Below, piece by piece: positions 43,866-57,300 of a stretch of 64,000 nucleotides of DNA. Under the pieces are notes generated by a model. The model was not told where the DNA came from. It saw only the letters and a program-made list of their open reading frames with translations, and made no database searches. The stretch is from positions 256,687 to 320,686 of the forward strand of contig NMRA01000307.1 of the NCBI GenBank assembly GCA_002633005.1. Direction: 5' to 3'. Origin of the DNA: Phoronis australis (lineage: Eukaryota; Phoronida; Phoronidae). Both the position numbers and the translations under genes were made by a program. Numbering within the stretch: position 1 is the stretch's first letter; each line of letters opens with the position of its first letter.

Positions 43866-46815
43866 CGGCAGCCCAGAGCACTTAGCATAGATGAACGAGG
43901 TACCAATATCTGACCATAGGAGCACTTGGAGCCCCCCTCAGTACATATAGAAATAGACGTCTGCCGTTGTTTGCACTCTGGGTGTGACACCTGGGAACCT
44001 TACAAGGAGCCAAAAATTAGCTAGATTAGATATTGAGGTACCGGGCAAAACACGGACAATAGTATGGTACTGAACACCCATGACAGACAAACTGCACTCC
44101 GGAAAGGGGCCGCCAAAACCCAAAAAGGACCAACAAAAATAAGCTACTTCATACATTCGAGGTGCCACAAAAACAATTCCATGTTATTCAATACATGTCA
44201 CTGATCACTAAATGTCCCATGACAGACAAAATACACTCTGCCCGCCAGCAACATCCAAAATGTCAACCAATTGTACCGCACTGAACACCGAATGGCCCAT
44301 TACAAACCAATTGTACTCTGGAAAGGGTCCGCCAGAAACCCCCAAAAGGACCCCTCTCCCCCCAAAATGAACTGGCTCATCCATTCGAGGTACGACAAAA
44401 AAAACAATTCCATGTGATTCAATACACGTCAATGATCACTAAATGGCCCATGAGACAGACAAAATACACTCTGGGTTGTGCCCGCCAGAAATCCCCAAAA
44501 ACCTCAATCACGGTATGCCGTTAAAAGTTTGAGTTACATTAGATATTCGAAGTACCGGCTAAAACTGACTTCAACTCAACAACCAACCGTGCTCCAATGA
44601 ACACCGAATGACCCATGATTACAATTTTTCCTCTGGAAAGGGTACATCAAAAACTCAAAAACGACGCCCAAAATGGAGCTACAGTGTCATTAGCTCATAT
44701 ATTCGAGGAACCACAATGAATAATTCCATGTAATTCAAATAGAGGTTACTGGTTTCTAAATGGCCTGTGACAGGCAAAACTCTCTCTGGGTTGTGCGCGT
44801 CAGCCCCAGAAATCTCAACCACGCAATTCTGTTGAAAATGTGTGATATGTTAGATAATGAAGATCCCGGTTAAATCTTGGTAGAGTTTCGTAGAAGATTT
44901 TCGACAAGGAAGGTGGTGTTGTGATCACGTGCTTCGTTTGCAGTTCATGGAGAATTCTTGTATTTCGGCCTACTTTCGCGTCTACTGAACTCTCCTTGCT
45001 AAAAATTAATAATAGCGTGTCATTGAGTGCCAAATGGATGGTGGTGGAAAGCAAGCATTTTGGAAAATGCCTGATAACACTAAAACTTTGGGATACCAGA
45101 ATTGCCAAAAAAAAACAACCCATTAAGTGATGATTAAGACCTCAGCTACTGTAGCATAATGAGCTATAAACTGTAAACAAAGCACGTGATCACAACACCA
45201 ACTTCCTTATCGAACTTGTCAAAACTCTGTCAAGATTTAACCGGGATCTTCATTATCTAATGTACCACATGTTTCCAACAGAATTACGTGGTTGAGATTT
45301 CTGGGGCTGGCGCGCACAATCCAGAATGGATTTTTGTCTGTCACAGGCCATTTAGTAACCAGTAACTTCTATTTGAATCACATGGAATTGCGTCGTTTTT
45401 GAGTTTCTGATGGACCCTTTCCAGAGGACAATTTGTGTGTCATGGATGACCCGGTTTGCGGCACGATTGTTGGTTTTAAGTCAATGTTAGCCAGTATCTC
45501 GAATATCTAATGTAACTCAAACTTTAAAGGGCATACCGTGGTTGAGGTTTTTGGGCTTTCTGGCGGTCACAACCCAGAATGTATTTTGCCTGTCATGGGG
45601 CATTTAGTGATCAGAGACATGTATTGAATCACATGGAATTATTTTTGTGGTACCTCGAATGTAAGAGCTANCAACCCATTAAGTGATGATTAAGACCTCA
45701 GCTATTGTAGCATAATGAGCTATAAACTGTAAACAAAGCACGTGATCACAACACCACCTTCCTTGTCGAAAATCTACGAAACTCTACCAAGATTTAACCG
45801 GGATCTTCATTATCTAATGTACCACATGTTTCCAACAGAATTACGTGGTTGAGATTTCTGGGGCTGGCGCGCACAATCCAGAATGAATTTTTGTCTGTCA
45901 CAGGCCATTTAGTAACCAGTAACTTCTATTTGAATCACATGGAATTGCGTCGTTTTTGAGTTTCTGATGGACCCTTTTCAGAGGACAATTTGTGTGTCAT
46001 GGATGACCCGGTTTGCGGCACGATTGTTGGTTTTAAGTCAATGTTAGCCAGTATCTCGAATATCTAATGTAACTCAAACTTTAAAGGGCATACCGTGGTT
46101 GAGGTTTTTGGGCTTTCTGGCGGTCACAACCCAGAATGTATTTTGCCTGTCATGGGGCATTTAGTGATCAGAGACATGTATTGAATCACATGGAATTATT
46201 TTTGTGGTACCTCGAATGTAAGAGCTAGCTCCTTTTTTGGAGGGGGGGTTCTTTTTAGGTTTCTGGCGTACCCTTTCTAGAGTTCAATTTGTCTCTCAAG
46301 GATCATTCGGTATTCATTGCGGTACTGTTGTTCGTTTCAATCGAACATCTCATCTAGCTCAAATTTCCAATGGCATACTTTGGTTGACGTTTTGAGGGGT
46401 TTCTGGCGGCCACAACCCAGAGTGTATTTTATATGTCATGTGGAATATAGTGATCATTGACATGTAGTGAATCGCATGGAATTAGTTTTTTTTTGCGAAT
46501 GTATGAGCGAGCTCATTTTGCCCCCCCCCCGAGATCCTTTTTTGGTTTCTGGCGGACCCTTTCCAGAGTGCAATTTTGTCTGTCACGAGTCATTCGGTGT
46601 TCAGTGCGTCACTGCTGTCGGTTTTAATCAGTTTTGGGCGATTCCTCGAATATCTAAAATAGCTCATTTTTGGCCCCCTTTTAAGATCCCCAGGGGTCAT
46701 ACCCAGAGTGCAGACAACGACAGACGTCCACTTCCGTATATACTGAGGTGGGCTCTAAGTGCTCCTATGGTCAGATGTTGGTACCTCGTTCATCTATGCT
46801 AAATGCTCTGGGCTG
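43866..46815. mobile_element. ~3-kb inverted duplication built of repeated ~240-300-bp modules
   Basis: The left end GGCAGCCCAGAGCA(C/T)TTAGC at 43867 is the inverse of the right end (to 46816). Arms can be followed inward for over 1 kb, including ATAGATGAACGAGGTACCAA, ACCATAGGAGCACTT and AAGCACGTGATCACAACACC. Within each arm a module with CATGACAGACAAA(A)T(A)CACTCTGG and AATTCCATG(T)GATTCA recurs. The right arm holds a 555-bp direct duplication. Long terminal inverted repeats suggest a foldback or Polinton-unrelated TIR element. No transposase was recognised in the ~230-bp centre. Confidence 0.75.
45116..46227. repeat. 555-bp direct duplication (45116-45670 and 45672-46227) joined by one N
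   Basis: The second unit starts CAACCCATTAAGTGATGATT exactly as the first, and both end TCGAATGTAAGAGCTA. Differences are scattered and cluster near the start (ACTTCCTTATCGAACTTGTC versus CCTTCCTTGTCGAAAATCTA). The N at 45671 sits exactly at the junction, so scaffold overlap of two alleles is a likely cause. Confidence 0.85.
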
Positions 46816-46835
46816 CCTTATTTGTTGAGACTGAG

Positions 46836-47888
46836 TTCAGAATAACTCAAACTTTTTGCAGTATTTAAGCTATATTGGTCTTTTGCTACTGATTCAATGT
46901 CTTTTAATCAAAATACACCGATTGACCTTTTGGACGAAATCACAGGTATGCCTATGCTGGGAATGTACTCTAGGATTTTAACTTTGGGCGGCCTTTAGAA
47001 ACGAAAGAGGGAATTTTTAGAGGCCACGGGAAGAACAGAATGCAACTGGGAGAAGAATAAATATCTGCCGGAATAATCTCTGAAACTGGAGAAAAATGCC
47101 ACCGTGGATCAAGAAATTCATAATATCTGCGTGAACCGTGATGCGACATTATTTAACGTTTCTCTTTAAGCTTGAAAAGAAAGCACGAGTTATACTGGAT
47201 GAAAAGCTAATCATTTAATCACTAAATAAGGCCAGCATCTGATAAGTTTATAAGATCCACATAATCCTAAATCATACTTATAAATGTAATGAAATTTAAT
47301 TGTTTTCACACTGGAAGGCAGCACGGGTTTTGATTCAAAATATAAATGCCATAAGTTGCTGCTGTCAACTAAACCATGCTGAACCAGTTGTCTGCTTCAC
47401 ACTTTGTTATAAGAAGATACTGAAGTCCTGTTACTTATACTTTAAAACATCACCTTTACTACGTATTTACATGAGCCCGCATCAGCTGAGGGCGAATTAT
47501 AATTTAAAAGACAAATAACTAAAATGCGTATTTATTACAACGATGATTTGTAATGTTTTAAACTTTATTTCACATTTTATACTTTGACAGTCAAATTTAC
47601 TTATTACTTTCGAATTAGTATTCTATCCGGCACATAAAAACAGTTTTCCTGGTAACCAAAAGGTGTCACTCTCCTTCCCATCTTCGAAGGGCAGTGATGA
47701 TTTCAGGAGTTTGTTTCATATCTTTTATCAAATGTATTGAAAAGTGAAAATCCTTGAGTACATTCCCAGCATAGGCATACCTGTGATTTCGTCCTAAAGG
47801 TCAATCGGTGTATTTTGATTTAAAACATTGAATCAGTAGCAAAAGACCAATACAGCTTAAATACAGCAAAAGTATGAATTATTCTGAA
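46836..47888. mobile_element. 1.05-kb element with ~134-bp terminal inverted repeats
   Basis: The arms 46836-46970 and 47756-47888 are reverse complements with few differences (TTCAGAATAA(C/T)TCA, then GTATTTAAGC(T), GGTCTTTTGCTACTGATTCA, ATACACCGATTGACCTTT, GGTATGCCTATGCTGGGAAT). It starts 20 bp after the large inverted duplication ends. The interior open frames (for example 47300-47518) have no recognisable motif. Confidence 0.82.
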
Positions 47889-48309
47889 TTGATATCTTAG
47901 TCACAATAAAACAACAAACAATTTAATACTAGAAATTCAGAGCGTACGTCCGTCACGTACGTCCGTCACACTTACTCAACATACATCGACTTGTCTGACA
48001 AAAATTTCTTAGAAGATATCATTAAAAAATAGTGTTGTACTTTGCAAACCTTCCACTAAATCATAATATAAAACAAAAATGTAACTAAATGGAACCCCTA
48101 GAAAAGTAATGTTATTTTTTTCAAAAATTCTAATTCTCTGCCTACATCCGTCACTGATACATGCTTTGAAGGCTGTAGATGAGACCTAACGTATCAATTG
48201 TTTTCCTAGGAGGGACATTTTTTCACACTTGATCAAAATGTTCTCTAGTTATACGTCCGTCAAAATGGAATTGTCCTAACAAAAAATTCCATTGTCGTAA
48301 TTCATTAAT

Positions 48310-48590
48310 TTATTGTTATAATAAAGCTACCTGCTTCATCTTGGCTTTCAGAGAATTTGTAGGGCAGGCGTACCAAAATGCAGGGCAAATTACGACTGAC
48401 ACCCTCCCCCCAAAAAGCAAAAGTACTGGTTTCCGCGTAGGCATGTTACAGATAAGGACACCAGGGAGCCAAGCATTTTGGGTCACGATAGAAGAAGCTA
48501 CGCCTACTGGATCCGGACTTATATGCGCATGTTCCTGTTCTGAAGTATACGTAAAAAATAGTGCAAAACCAAGCAAAAAAATCTAAAATC
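48310..48590. other. Short segment open on both strands, unassigned
   Basis: A plus frame (48341-48586) reads FREFVGQAYQNAG, FRVGMLQIRTPGSQAFWVTI and EEATPTGSGLICACSCSE. A minus frame (48316-48576) is also open. The plus peptide looks protein-like, but I cannot place it in a family, and it lies between repeats. It could be a transposon-derived fragment or chance. Confidence 0.25.
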
Positions 48591-48949
48591 GTTTTCGAGT
48601 TAAAGTTGACTTCACCATTACAAAACAGTAGATATCAACGTGTATTCAACTTAACACTCTTAACATTTAAGCTGCACTACTTCTGTGCTCTGATTGGCTG
48701 TCTTTATAGCCAATTTCTTCGGTGTCATCGAAGTAATGGGCAGATGTGTGCGGTCAACAATGGGGGGATTTTTTCAAACTCTCACCGTCATACTTGTCTA
48801 AGCATTTGATATGAATTATCCGGATATTTTGTGGACGATTTATAATTTAAAAATTACTCATATCGAAATATCGTATGTGTATCAAAGTATAAAATCTGCT
48901 ATTTGAAACACTACACATTTTCTAAAATTACATTTAACTGTGCTTGCAT

Positions 48950-49735
48950 ATGTGTTTGTTATTGTACTTAGGGCCTCTGGCCTCGGTTGCATAGTCCCAA
49001 ATAGGGACTCAACCAAGTCCCCTAAATCTACTGCGTATTTGTGGATTTGTGATAACACCAATTGTCCTTTCTTATGTTGTTTTAGTTTCATTACTAAATC
49101 ACCTTTTGACTTTGATACAAATCGAGAGTGAACTGGACGCTGAATTCTCAATATTATCGAAAATGAATAGGGATCTCTTCAGTTCATGCAACGCCCTAAT
49201 TTAGGGACTAAGTCCCTATTTATTTTCATTGAATTCAGGGCCCAGTTTTTAATAATACTCTTAGAAAATATCAATTAGTTAAACAGGAACTCATAATAAA
49301 CCTGGTAATGTATGACTTAACAGTTGGCTGTAAACAGTAATTTATTTCATTATTGGACAACCTCAGCGTCTATTTATTTACTATGTCAAGTTAACACATA
49401 CTTGTGCGAAATGCTGATTGTATGCATAATTGTCTAAATCCCGTGTGAAAAAGGCGAAACGCCGCTCATGGGATGTATGTAAACAGTAATTGCACAGAAT
49501 AGGTCAGTGGTGAGAGCACTAGACCGGCAATCTAGAGACCTGTGGTTCGATTCCCAGTTGGATTTCCTGATTTTTCTGTGTTTATTTGATATAATAAAGC
49601 TGAATTGACATAAAAAGTTTACATCTGTCAGTAAAGAAAGACACAAACAGGCAAAAGATTCGGGGAAATTTGTTGAGTTCCTATTTGGGACTGTTTCATG
49701 CAACCCAGCACTGGCCTCGAATGCAATAACGAACG
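48950..49735. mobile_element. ~785-bp element with diverged ~95-bp inverted ends
   Basis: Left GTGTTTGTTATTGTACTTAG...GGTTGCATAGTCCCAAATAG and the reverse complement of 49640-49735 (GTTATTGCATTCGAGGCCAG...GGTTGCATGAAACAGTCCCA) match with frequent substitutions. A third related phrase, GCAACGCCCTAATTTAGGGA, occurs at 49189. It encloses the SINE head at 49493-49560. Confidence 0.55.
49493..49560 (+). repeat. tRNA-derived SINE head
   Basis: Contains an RNA polymerase III A box (AGGTCAGTGGTGAGAGC) and a B box (GGTTCGATTCC) 34-36 bp apart, with an anticodon-like stem CTAGA/TCTAG. The acceptor and T stems are imperfect, so it is not a functional tRNA. Confidence 0.75.
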
Positions 49736-49952
49736 CTGTATGACACTAAAGCATCTTTGATAAATGTTTCAAATATATCGCTATGCATTACAAACAATCT
49801 CAGTAGTTGCACTGGCTTTACACGCGAGTGCCTTGCGTCTACGGAACGCGCCCCTGGTACGCTTGAATTACCTGTTGTGCAGTGTACATGGCCACTTAGG
49901 ACATATGCACACAGTGAACTGATAGGCAGGAGAACTTAGTGAGCTGGACACG

Positions 49953-50022
49953 ATGGAAGGAATAGTCATCAGAAAAGCTGTAGAGGGAGATTGTCACCAG
50001 ATATTTGGACTCATTATGGCAA
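49953..50022 (+). CDS. SAT1-like: SSAT-like exon 1 (start codon)
   Basis: The ATG at 49953 begins MEGIVIRKAVEGDCHQIFGL and continues IMA, matching the N-terminal beta-strand and helix of SSAT (vertebrate form M..FVIR.A...DC.DI..LI). A GTAATT donor follows at 50023, leaving phase 1. Without splicing the frame stops within a few codons, so the donor is required. Only 23 complete codons are present, which makes the exon short, but the I-R-x-A-x-x-x-D-C pattern is specific and the exon is on the same strand as the two downstream SSAT exons. Confidence 0.78.
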
Positions 50023-51245
50023 GTAATTTTTAAACATGAATTTTTTAGCAATAAAAATTTTTGTGACATGCCCGGCTATTGAAAATAATGTGTATAATCG
50101 TTTTCGAGAATTAACAGAAAGGGACATTTCAGGCGAGAAAGTGACACACCAGAGAATTCCAATCATGGTGCAAAACATAGTGCAGCTCCATGCAGGGAGA
50201 ATGGCACGAATAACTGTACCGTGAAGTAGGAACACTTCCGGGGCCAGCGACGATAACAACACTCCGTCCTGTTCGAAAAAAGTTTGTACTTTGTTCGAGA
50301 TGGAAGGAATTAAAGACATCGACGGCCTCCTAAGGTGCCCCTCTATGCGCAAGATGTACTTATAACAACGTGACTTCGATGTTTTAATCAGTGTGAGGCA
50401 TAATTCGCCGAAAAGCGTCCGGCATATGAAGCGCTAATAGGAGCTTCACCCTCTCGACACCCAGTCGATCTACCCTTACTCCGGCACTTGTTGTATAACT
50501 TAAAACTTATGTGCTGACCCCTGTTAAACGGTAACAGAAACAGCAACTGTTCATTTTGTAAGAGTGCGCGATGCTCGGCCGAGCTCAATATGTAATCACC
50601 TCACCGGCTATAAAATAGTAGGCCTATTCATTGTCGATAACACAACACAATGACAGAAAGCGCCTCACTGGCTATTAACAAAGATACTATAAAATCTTTG
50701 CTATTAATAAGACAGTATTCATTGGTTACGGCGCACTAGTTCGAGGCTCGCTGGTTCCCTGCTTGCCGCTAGGTGGGGCGGTAGCCGCGCCAGCACGCAG
50801 GTATCACTTAATTTTCCTCGGAAAGTTTTTTTACATAGGCGTTTCTGATTGGCTAGTCGAATTCTCAACAGGCAGCACTTTATGCAAACAAACTGGCATG
50901 TCTGATAGACTGAAGTGTAAATGTGGTCTGTTGTACAGACAAATCGGCGCTTAAAATTTATGTTCAGGAAATGTGAAGTCTAGAAATTGTGATTGCGCCT
51001 TTTCTGACATATGTGATTGGCTTGTTCAGGATTTGCAGACCAGGAATGTATTGCTCTTTGAGATATTTCTGAGGAGTTTGGTGAAGTTTATTAATTTGCT
51101 GTCAGCCAGTCATTTGAACGTGAAAGTTCATTGTTTGAAAACTGCTGATATATCTGTTGAGGAGGTGTTTGTGTTGAGAGGTGATAAGGCACGTGTCATC
51201 TGCATACATGAGTTCATCAAGTGAAGTGGATAGATGTAGGTGATT

Positions 51246-51340
<95 letters not shown>

Positions 51341-54300
51341 GTCCCAGTATGAAACCTTGTGGAACATCAGTAGTAATCGGTAAGTTGGCAGATTGTTGTT
51401 TGTCAACAGATACGAATGCATTCTATATAATAAATAACTTGTTGTGAATCACTGTATTTCATTGCTGCGAATAGTGGTAGTATTTTCTTTTCTGCAGGAG
51501 AATTTTGTGATCAATGGTGTCAAATGCCTTCCAGAGATCGTTAAATATTGTCAAAGGATTTTGACCTCTCCCTAGAAAAGTGTGTATTTTGTCAACAAGT
51601 TCAAGAGCAGCAAGCTCAGTAGAAAAATTCGCGCGAAAACCATGTTCATACTTGTAGAGAATTATATTTTTATTTAGAAATGTATATAACTGCTCATGCG
51701 CAAATTTTTCAAATAATTTAGAAATAGACGGTAGAATGGATATTGGACGATAGCTGGATAGAACAGAGTCATCAAGATCATTTCTTTTGAAGACTGGGAT
51801 TACTTTTGCGATTGATTGATAAGAAAAGTGAGGGCAGGTGAAAGTTCATCGGAACAAAATTATATGAGTGTCGTTGATATATTGTCATGTCCCGTGCTTG
51901 CAGTGTGTTTTAAAGATTTGATTGTACTCTTTACTTTTTGTTCATCAGTGTGTACAAACTTGAAGATATGAGACGATAGCGTGTTTAAAATTCATTGAAT
52001 GACGCATAAGTCTGTGGCAGTTGGGAAACGCATTTTGGCTCAATGTTAATGAAGAAATCGTTAAATTAATTAGCAATGTTAAGTTTCTTTAAGAGTGTGC
52101 AACTTGTTTGAGATTTGATAATGGAAGATGCTTTAATATCAGAGTTACTAAGAACAAACTTAATAGTCTGCCATGTCTTTCTTATGTCGTTTTTAAATTT
52201 GGTTCCTTATACATCTGTTCAGCAGATGTTACTGCGGTTTTCAATAATTTGCTGTATAACTTAAAATTATTCCATATTGCGCCAAAGTTGTGACTGTATT
52301 TAGGTGTGGAGGTAAGTTGTTTAAACAATTTGTCTTTAAATTGTATTGACTTCAGAATGTCACTTGCTATCCATGCATGTAGTTTACGTTTGTATTTGTT
52401 GAATTTTTTGGTTTTGGAGGGGAAGTGTTTGTTCATTAAATCAGTTAAAGTTCGAGAGAAAATGTAGCAATTTGGATTAACGTCGTTACCCTCATTGAAT
52501 AAGGGTTGGTCATTTATTAGTTAAGTTCTTCTCTGAGATCATGTATTGATAGTTCATTCAATGGAGTATGTGTCTTAATGGTTTGTTTTGGTGTCAATTA
52601 TAATGAAGGTGGGCAGTGGTAAGATAGAGACTGTTCCAGCATACAGAAAATTTTCCATAAATGTGGTCTATAAGTGTAGCAGAGTGATTGGTAAGTCTAG
52701 TCAGTGGGAAGAGTAATTTTACGAAGGTAATTGTGGACTATCATTGCATAAAAAAATTCACGAAGTTTCATGTTGGGGTTTAAGTTTATAAGATTGATGT
52801 TGAAGTCCCCCAACATAACTATTTCTTCGTTATATGAAGACAGACTGGTTAGTTCAAGGGTGTATTCATTGAAGAATAGATCGGCGTGTCTGAATTCATT
52901 TGAAGGTGGTCTGTATACATTAACAATAGTCAATGTTTTATCCTCAGACGTTCTTACTTGCGGTACTAGTACTTCACACGAACAGATCTACACATAGGCG
53001 GATCCAGGGGAGGGGGGTCAAGGGATCCGGACCCCTCTTTTCCCTTGATTTTAATGATACCAAATCTGTATATATACAAATATTTCATGCTATCAATATG
53101 AATCAGAAAACATCTACCACATAAGCCGTTAGCATGTATTCAAGTAAATGCGGCTTGATGAGATTGTTACAACTGTTTTTATAATGTATGCACCATTTTC
53201 ATGTTTTTGGTTTTAACCTGATGTCTGATTGTGATTGTAATTGAGGCCAGTACAGGGTGGTGCCAGGGAAACAGGCCCCAAACGTTGGCTAACAATATTT
53301 TCCAGTTGATGAAATTTTGTGTTTAAGGGATTCATTATAGTTATCCTACGAAGATCGGAACTAACTTGATATAGTGTCTTTCTAAAACCGCTCAGAGGTG
53401 GTGGCTTGTTTCAACTATTATTAAAATCTCTTGGTCTATTAACACCGACCTCTTGTCTATTTCCATTGTCACGACGTTTTGGTCGGTCTATTCTCCGGCC
53501 ATCGTCAGGTGTTCCTGCGTTCTTAGAAGAACGAGCACGGATATGTCGTACACTCATCACGGTGTGATTTTTTGATTACATATTGTCCGAGAAAGGATTT
53601 GAACCCACGACTTCTGAAATTACAGGTATTTTGAGTCAAGCACCCTAACCATTTGATCTATAGCTGGACCAGGCCCTCGTACTGGTTTGAGATCTTCCGC
53701 CCCATATCCAATTTTTCCTGTCGTTCAGTCAGGCATTCCGAAGGTCTACAGTTATGTCGTGTATCAACAACTGGAATTCACTTCCAGTTTCTGTGAACGA
53801 ACGTGACTAATTCAAAAGTATAAAAAAGCTTTAAATGTTTTTTTTTCATAATTTTGACAACTCAGTAGCTTTGACACAATTCTCGTTCGTGCCATGCAGG
53901 AACGAAGTAGCACTGTACCGATCGAGATGCGGTTTTTTCTTCAATACCGACAAGTTTAGGCACAACTTTAATAACGTCTCTCCAAACTTTAATGTGGTGA
54001 CCATCAATCTTATTATCATATTTTCTTCAAACGTGCCCTCACCGAATGCCAGAGGAACTCACTTTTTCGTGCACTCAATGAAAACCAATTAATTGAAAAT
54101 TCTCACGATTCTTGTAATAATATTTGTACTAACCTTACATTATTTTTAAATGGTAGAAGAACTTTGATCTTTTTCTCAATTCATATCTGAACAACCCCTG
54201 CGTGTTTCTTTTTTAAATATTTTTGTAATAGAATGTCTGACTATTTGAATACTTATATTAGATACTACTTACATGTGTATAGTTCTATGTATACTACTTC

Positions 54301-57300
54301 ATCTATGTACTGTCTACAACACAGATGTAATGCCTTGCGATTTCTGGGATTGTCATCTTTTCCTTGTATGTCCTGTGTATTCCTGACTAAATGTATATCA
54401 CTGGAAAAATACCGGCCTAATTTTGGCGGAATATAATTCACGGACTGAAGCCTAACTTGGGTATGGGGTTCGTTCGCAGTCGTTGTGTTCCGAACGTTTG
54501 ATAATTGTTTTTCTATGCCACCTCTGAGGGTTATCATGATAGAGTTACCTTTAGCCTCGTCCGGGTCATTAGGTATTGTGAGGCCAAGTTCGCCCATAAG
54601 TAAGCAGCATAAATCGTACACATTCTTGTCCCATGGGTACTGATATGGGAGGGAACAGTGATCCCTACATAGTTCTACATTCCCGTCATCGACATCTTGT
54701 TCATGATTTTCAGCATCATAGGTCTCTGGTACATACTGATACATTATGAAAGGGCGTCTGTGATGGAGACGGGCATTGTTGTACTTCCTGTTGGTGTGCG
54801 CGTTTCAAAGCATACTCATTTCATTCAATTCATTCTGAAAGTATCGAAAGAGTTGCTGTATATAAAAATTACGAAAAGTGTAGGGGAACGCCCCTCCACG
54901 TCAAGATATAATTTTGGGGAAAACATACACAACTGAAGAGAGCAGACAAGCCTTCAAAGGTATATCCAGTTGGTCATTAAGGTGGATCCAGGTGATAATC
55001 GTGAAGCAGAATCGAATCAACCCTTTGTTTTTTTCATTACCACTCAAGAGGCCTCGTTTTTCCAGATCTCGAAAAAAGGCCATCCAATATTCAGAGTTCT
55101 GTTCTCGAAGTATTCCGTACCACAAATGTATTCGTTGATTGGCTGTGATGCGGCCGTGCAGAAATGGTGTTCCGAATCCTTCCGTTCTCCTTCGAAAATG
55201 TTTGCATGTCCCCAATATCCCCATTTTCAGTTCCGTGGTCAGCTCAAATCACTCTCGGGCAACCGTTCTGAATTTCAACTGCCCGCATAAAGTGTCCAAC
55301 TATGACGTCAGGATTGCTATTTGTGGCATTTGCCTGCAACCGAAGAATGTAACGCGAAAACCCATCAAAGCAGTCATTTATGCAAATTGCAAATGCTGTG
55401 TATTTTCCCAGTCACCGTAGTTTCTGGAGAATCACCCTGAATTTATACCTCTGTTGTGAAATGAAAACCGGTTTTGAGATTAAATAGGATTAAAGAGGCA
55501 TGGAACGCGAAAACTGGTAAAAATACCTTTTGAACAGATCGTGTCGAATTTACTTTCTGAGGATGGTAACGTGGGAGATACTGAAGTTCAATTTTGAAAT
55601 GGTTTGTAGAAAAATCGTATACGTAGAATACTAGCCAGATTCAGGTGGTTTGGACATCAACTGAAAATAGAAACGGATAGGCACCATGACATTCCAAAGG
55701 AAGAGAGGCTTTGCGAAATCTGCAACCGCTCAGAAATTGGATACGAAATACACTTTTTACTTAACTGTGTATAACCAAACGATATTTGATAATTTTTTTA
55801 CCAGAATTATCCAGACAGTATACTGACATCGAAAACACCAAATATCTATTCAAAACAAACTCCAGCAGCCTTTTGAAAAGACTCTCTCTCTTTCTCTCTC
55901 TCTCTCCATCCCTCCCTCCCTCCCTCCCTCCCTCCACCCCCTCTCTCTCTCGGATTGTCTTCTAAAATAATTTGACTATACTGATTTTGTGACATCAATT
56001 TACAGGAGCTGGCAATATTCGAGAAAAGCGAAGACCAAGTGACGCAAACCGTTGAAGGTAGGGTCCCAAAAATTCCACCCACAAGTGAAAGAAAGTGACA
56101 AAAATGTGGCAGTCGAAAAAACCAATGACTTCACAAAAAAGTTCCTACAAGTTTGTTGGTTCATTCAAAAAGCATGTCAACAACAAAAAATATGTGTATA
56201 TCAAGTAGTTGACACTCTGCCGACAATTAACGCTACCTTTAATTACCAAGCGAGTTAGTATTGATGTTTGGTGGTAAAACCACGGTTCAGCTGCAAGATC
56301 TCGTTGAAATCACAAAACTGTTTGAATAGAATTCATTGTCATCACTCCGTCCCAAGAAACCTGACAAAAATGCATGACTTTCAGAAAGCACAATCAATGG
56401 ATTTTCTCATGAATGAAGACATCCAACCGTCATGTCGAGACAAGATTCCAAACGTTCTTGATTCCACAAATTGAGGCTGAAATGTACCATTTCCAACCAT
56501 TGTTTTTCCCATTTCCATTTGTCTGAAAAGTACATGTACCTGTAATTGCAGCAAAAATTTCGATCAATTCTATGGCCTAAACAAGGAAATGCTTTCACAG
56601 TGGCGGGATTTCCAGATGAGGGTAAAACAGAGCAGAAGCCAAATGGGTGGACTTTTTTACTCAAAAAACTTCAAAGAACTAGTGAAAAGCACTCCCCACT
56701 TAGTTCACATGGGTCTCATCAATCCTGGCTCACCACATTTTTTCATTTTTGGGGAAGTTAAAGAGTCCCAAATCATGGCTTTAGACACTACTGTATGTGC
56801 TTTGTTTTTGAGTTCTCTAGAAATTTGAGAAAAATATTCCATTAATGTTCGAGCTTCCCTTCTGTAGATCCTTGAAATTTCATATGTATTGAGCGGTAAA
56901 GGTAGTCGTGCCATAATGCTAAAGGTTGGTGAACCCTTCTTTTACCATTTTAGGTTGGTTTTGAATTGTTTGGAAAAAACTATGCGAAATTTTTCGAGAA
57001 TATTCATTGACGCGATCTGAGATAAAAAAATGAAAAAGGTCAGTCCTTCCCATTTCTCGACCGTCCTTCGCATCACAATGTTCGTCCTTTCCATCTCAAG
57101 GTGCCTTCCATCAACAGTTTGAGCTTCGTATTGCCGATGATAAGGTCTGAACATAGTGTGTGTTCAGTGAGTTCTAAAACCATCTTTATCAAGAACAATG
57201 ACCATAGCCGACTGCAGCATGTCACACACTAGTGACACCTGTGTTGTTACCATTCCTTGTTCGCCTATACGAAGAGGGAACTGACGTGATGTGGTTAGAT

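Noticed and set aside
47300-47518. 72-codon plus frame
   Set aside because: Lies inside the 1.05-kb inverted-repeat element and shows no conserved motif.
50973-51224. Plus-strand 83-codon frame as a gene
   Set aside because: It is antisense to the YADD region and tail of the minus-strand retrotransposon.
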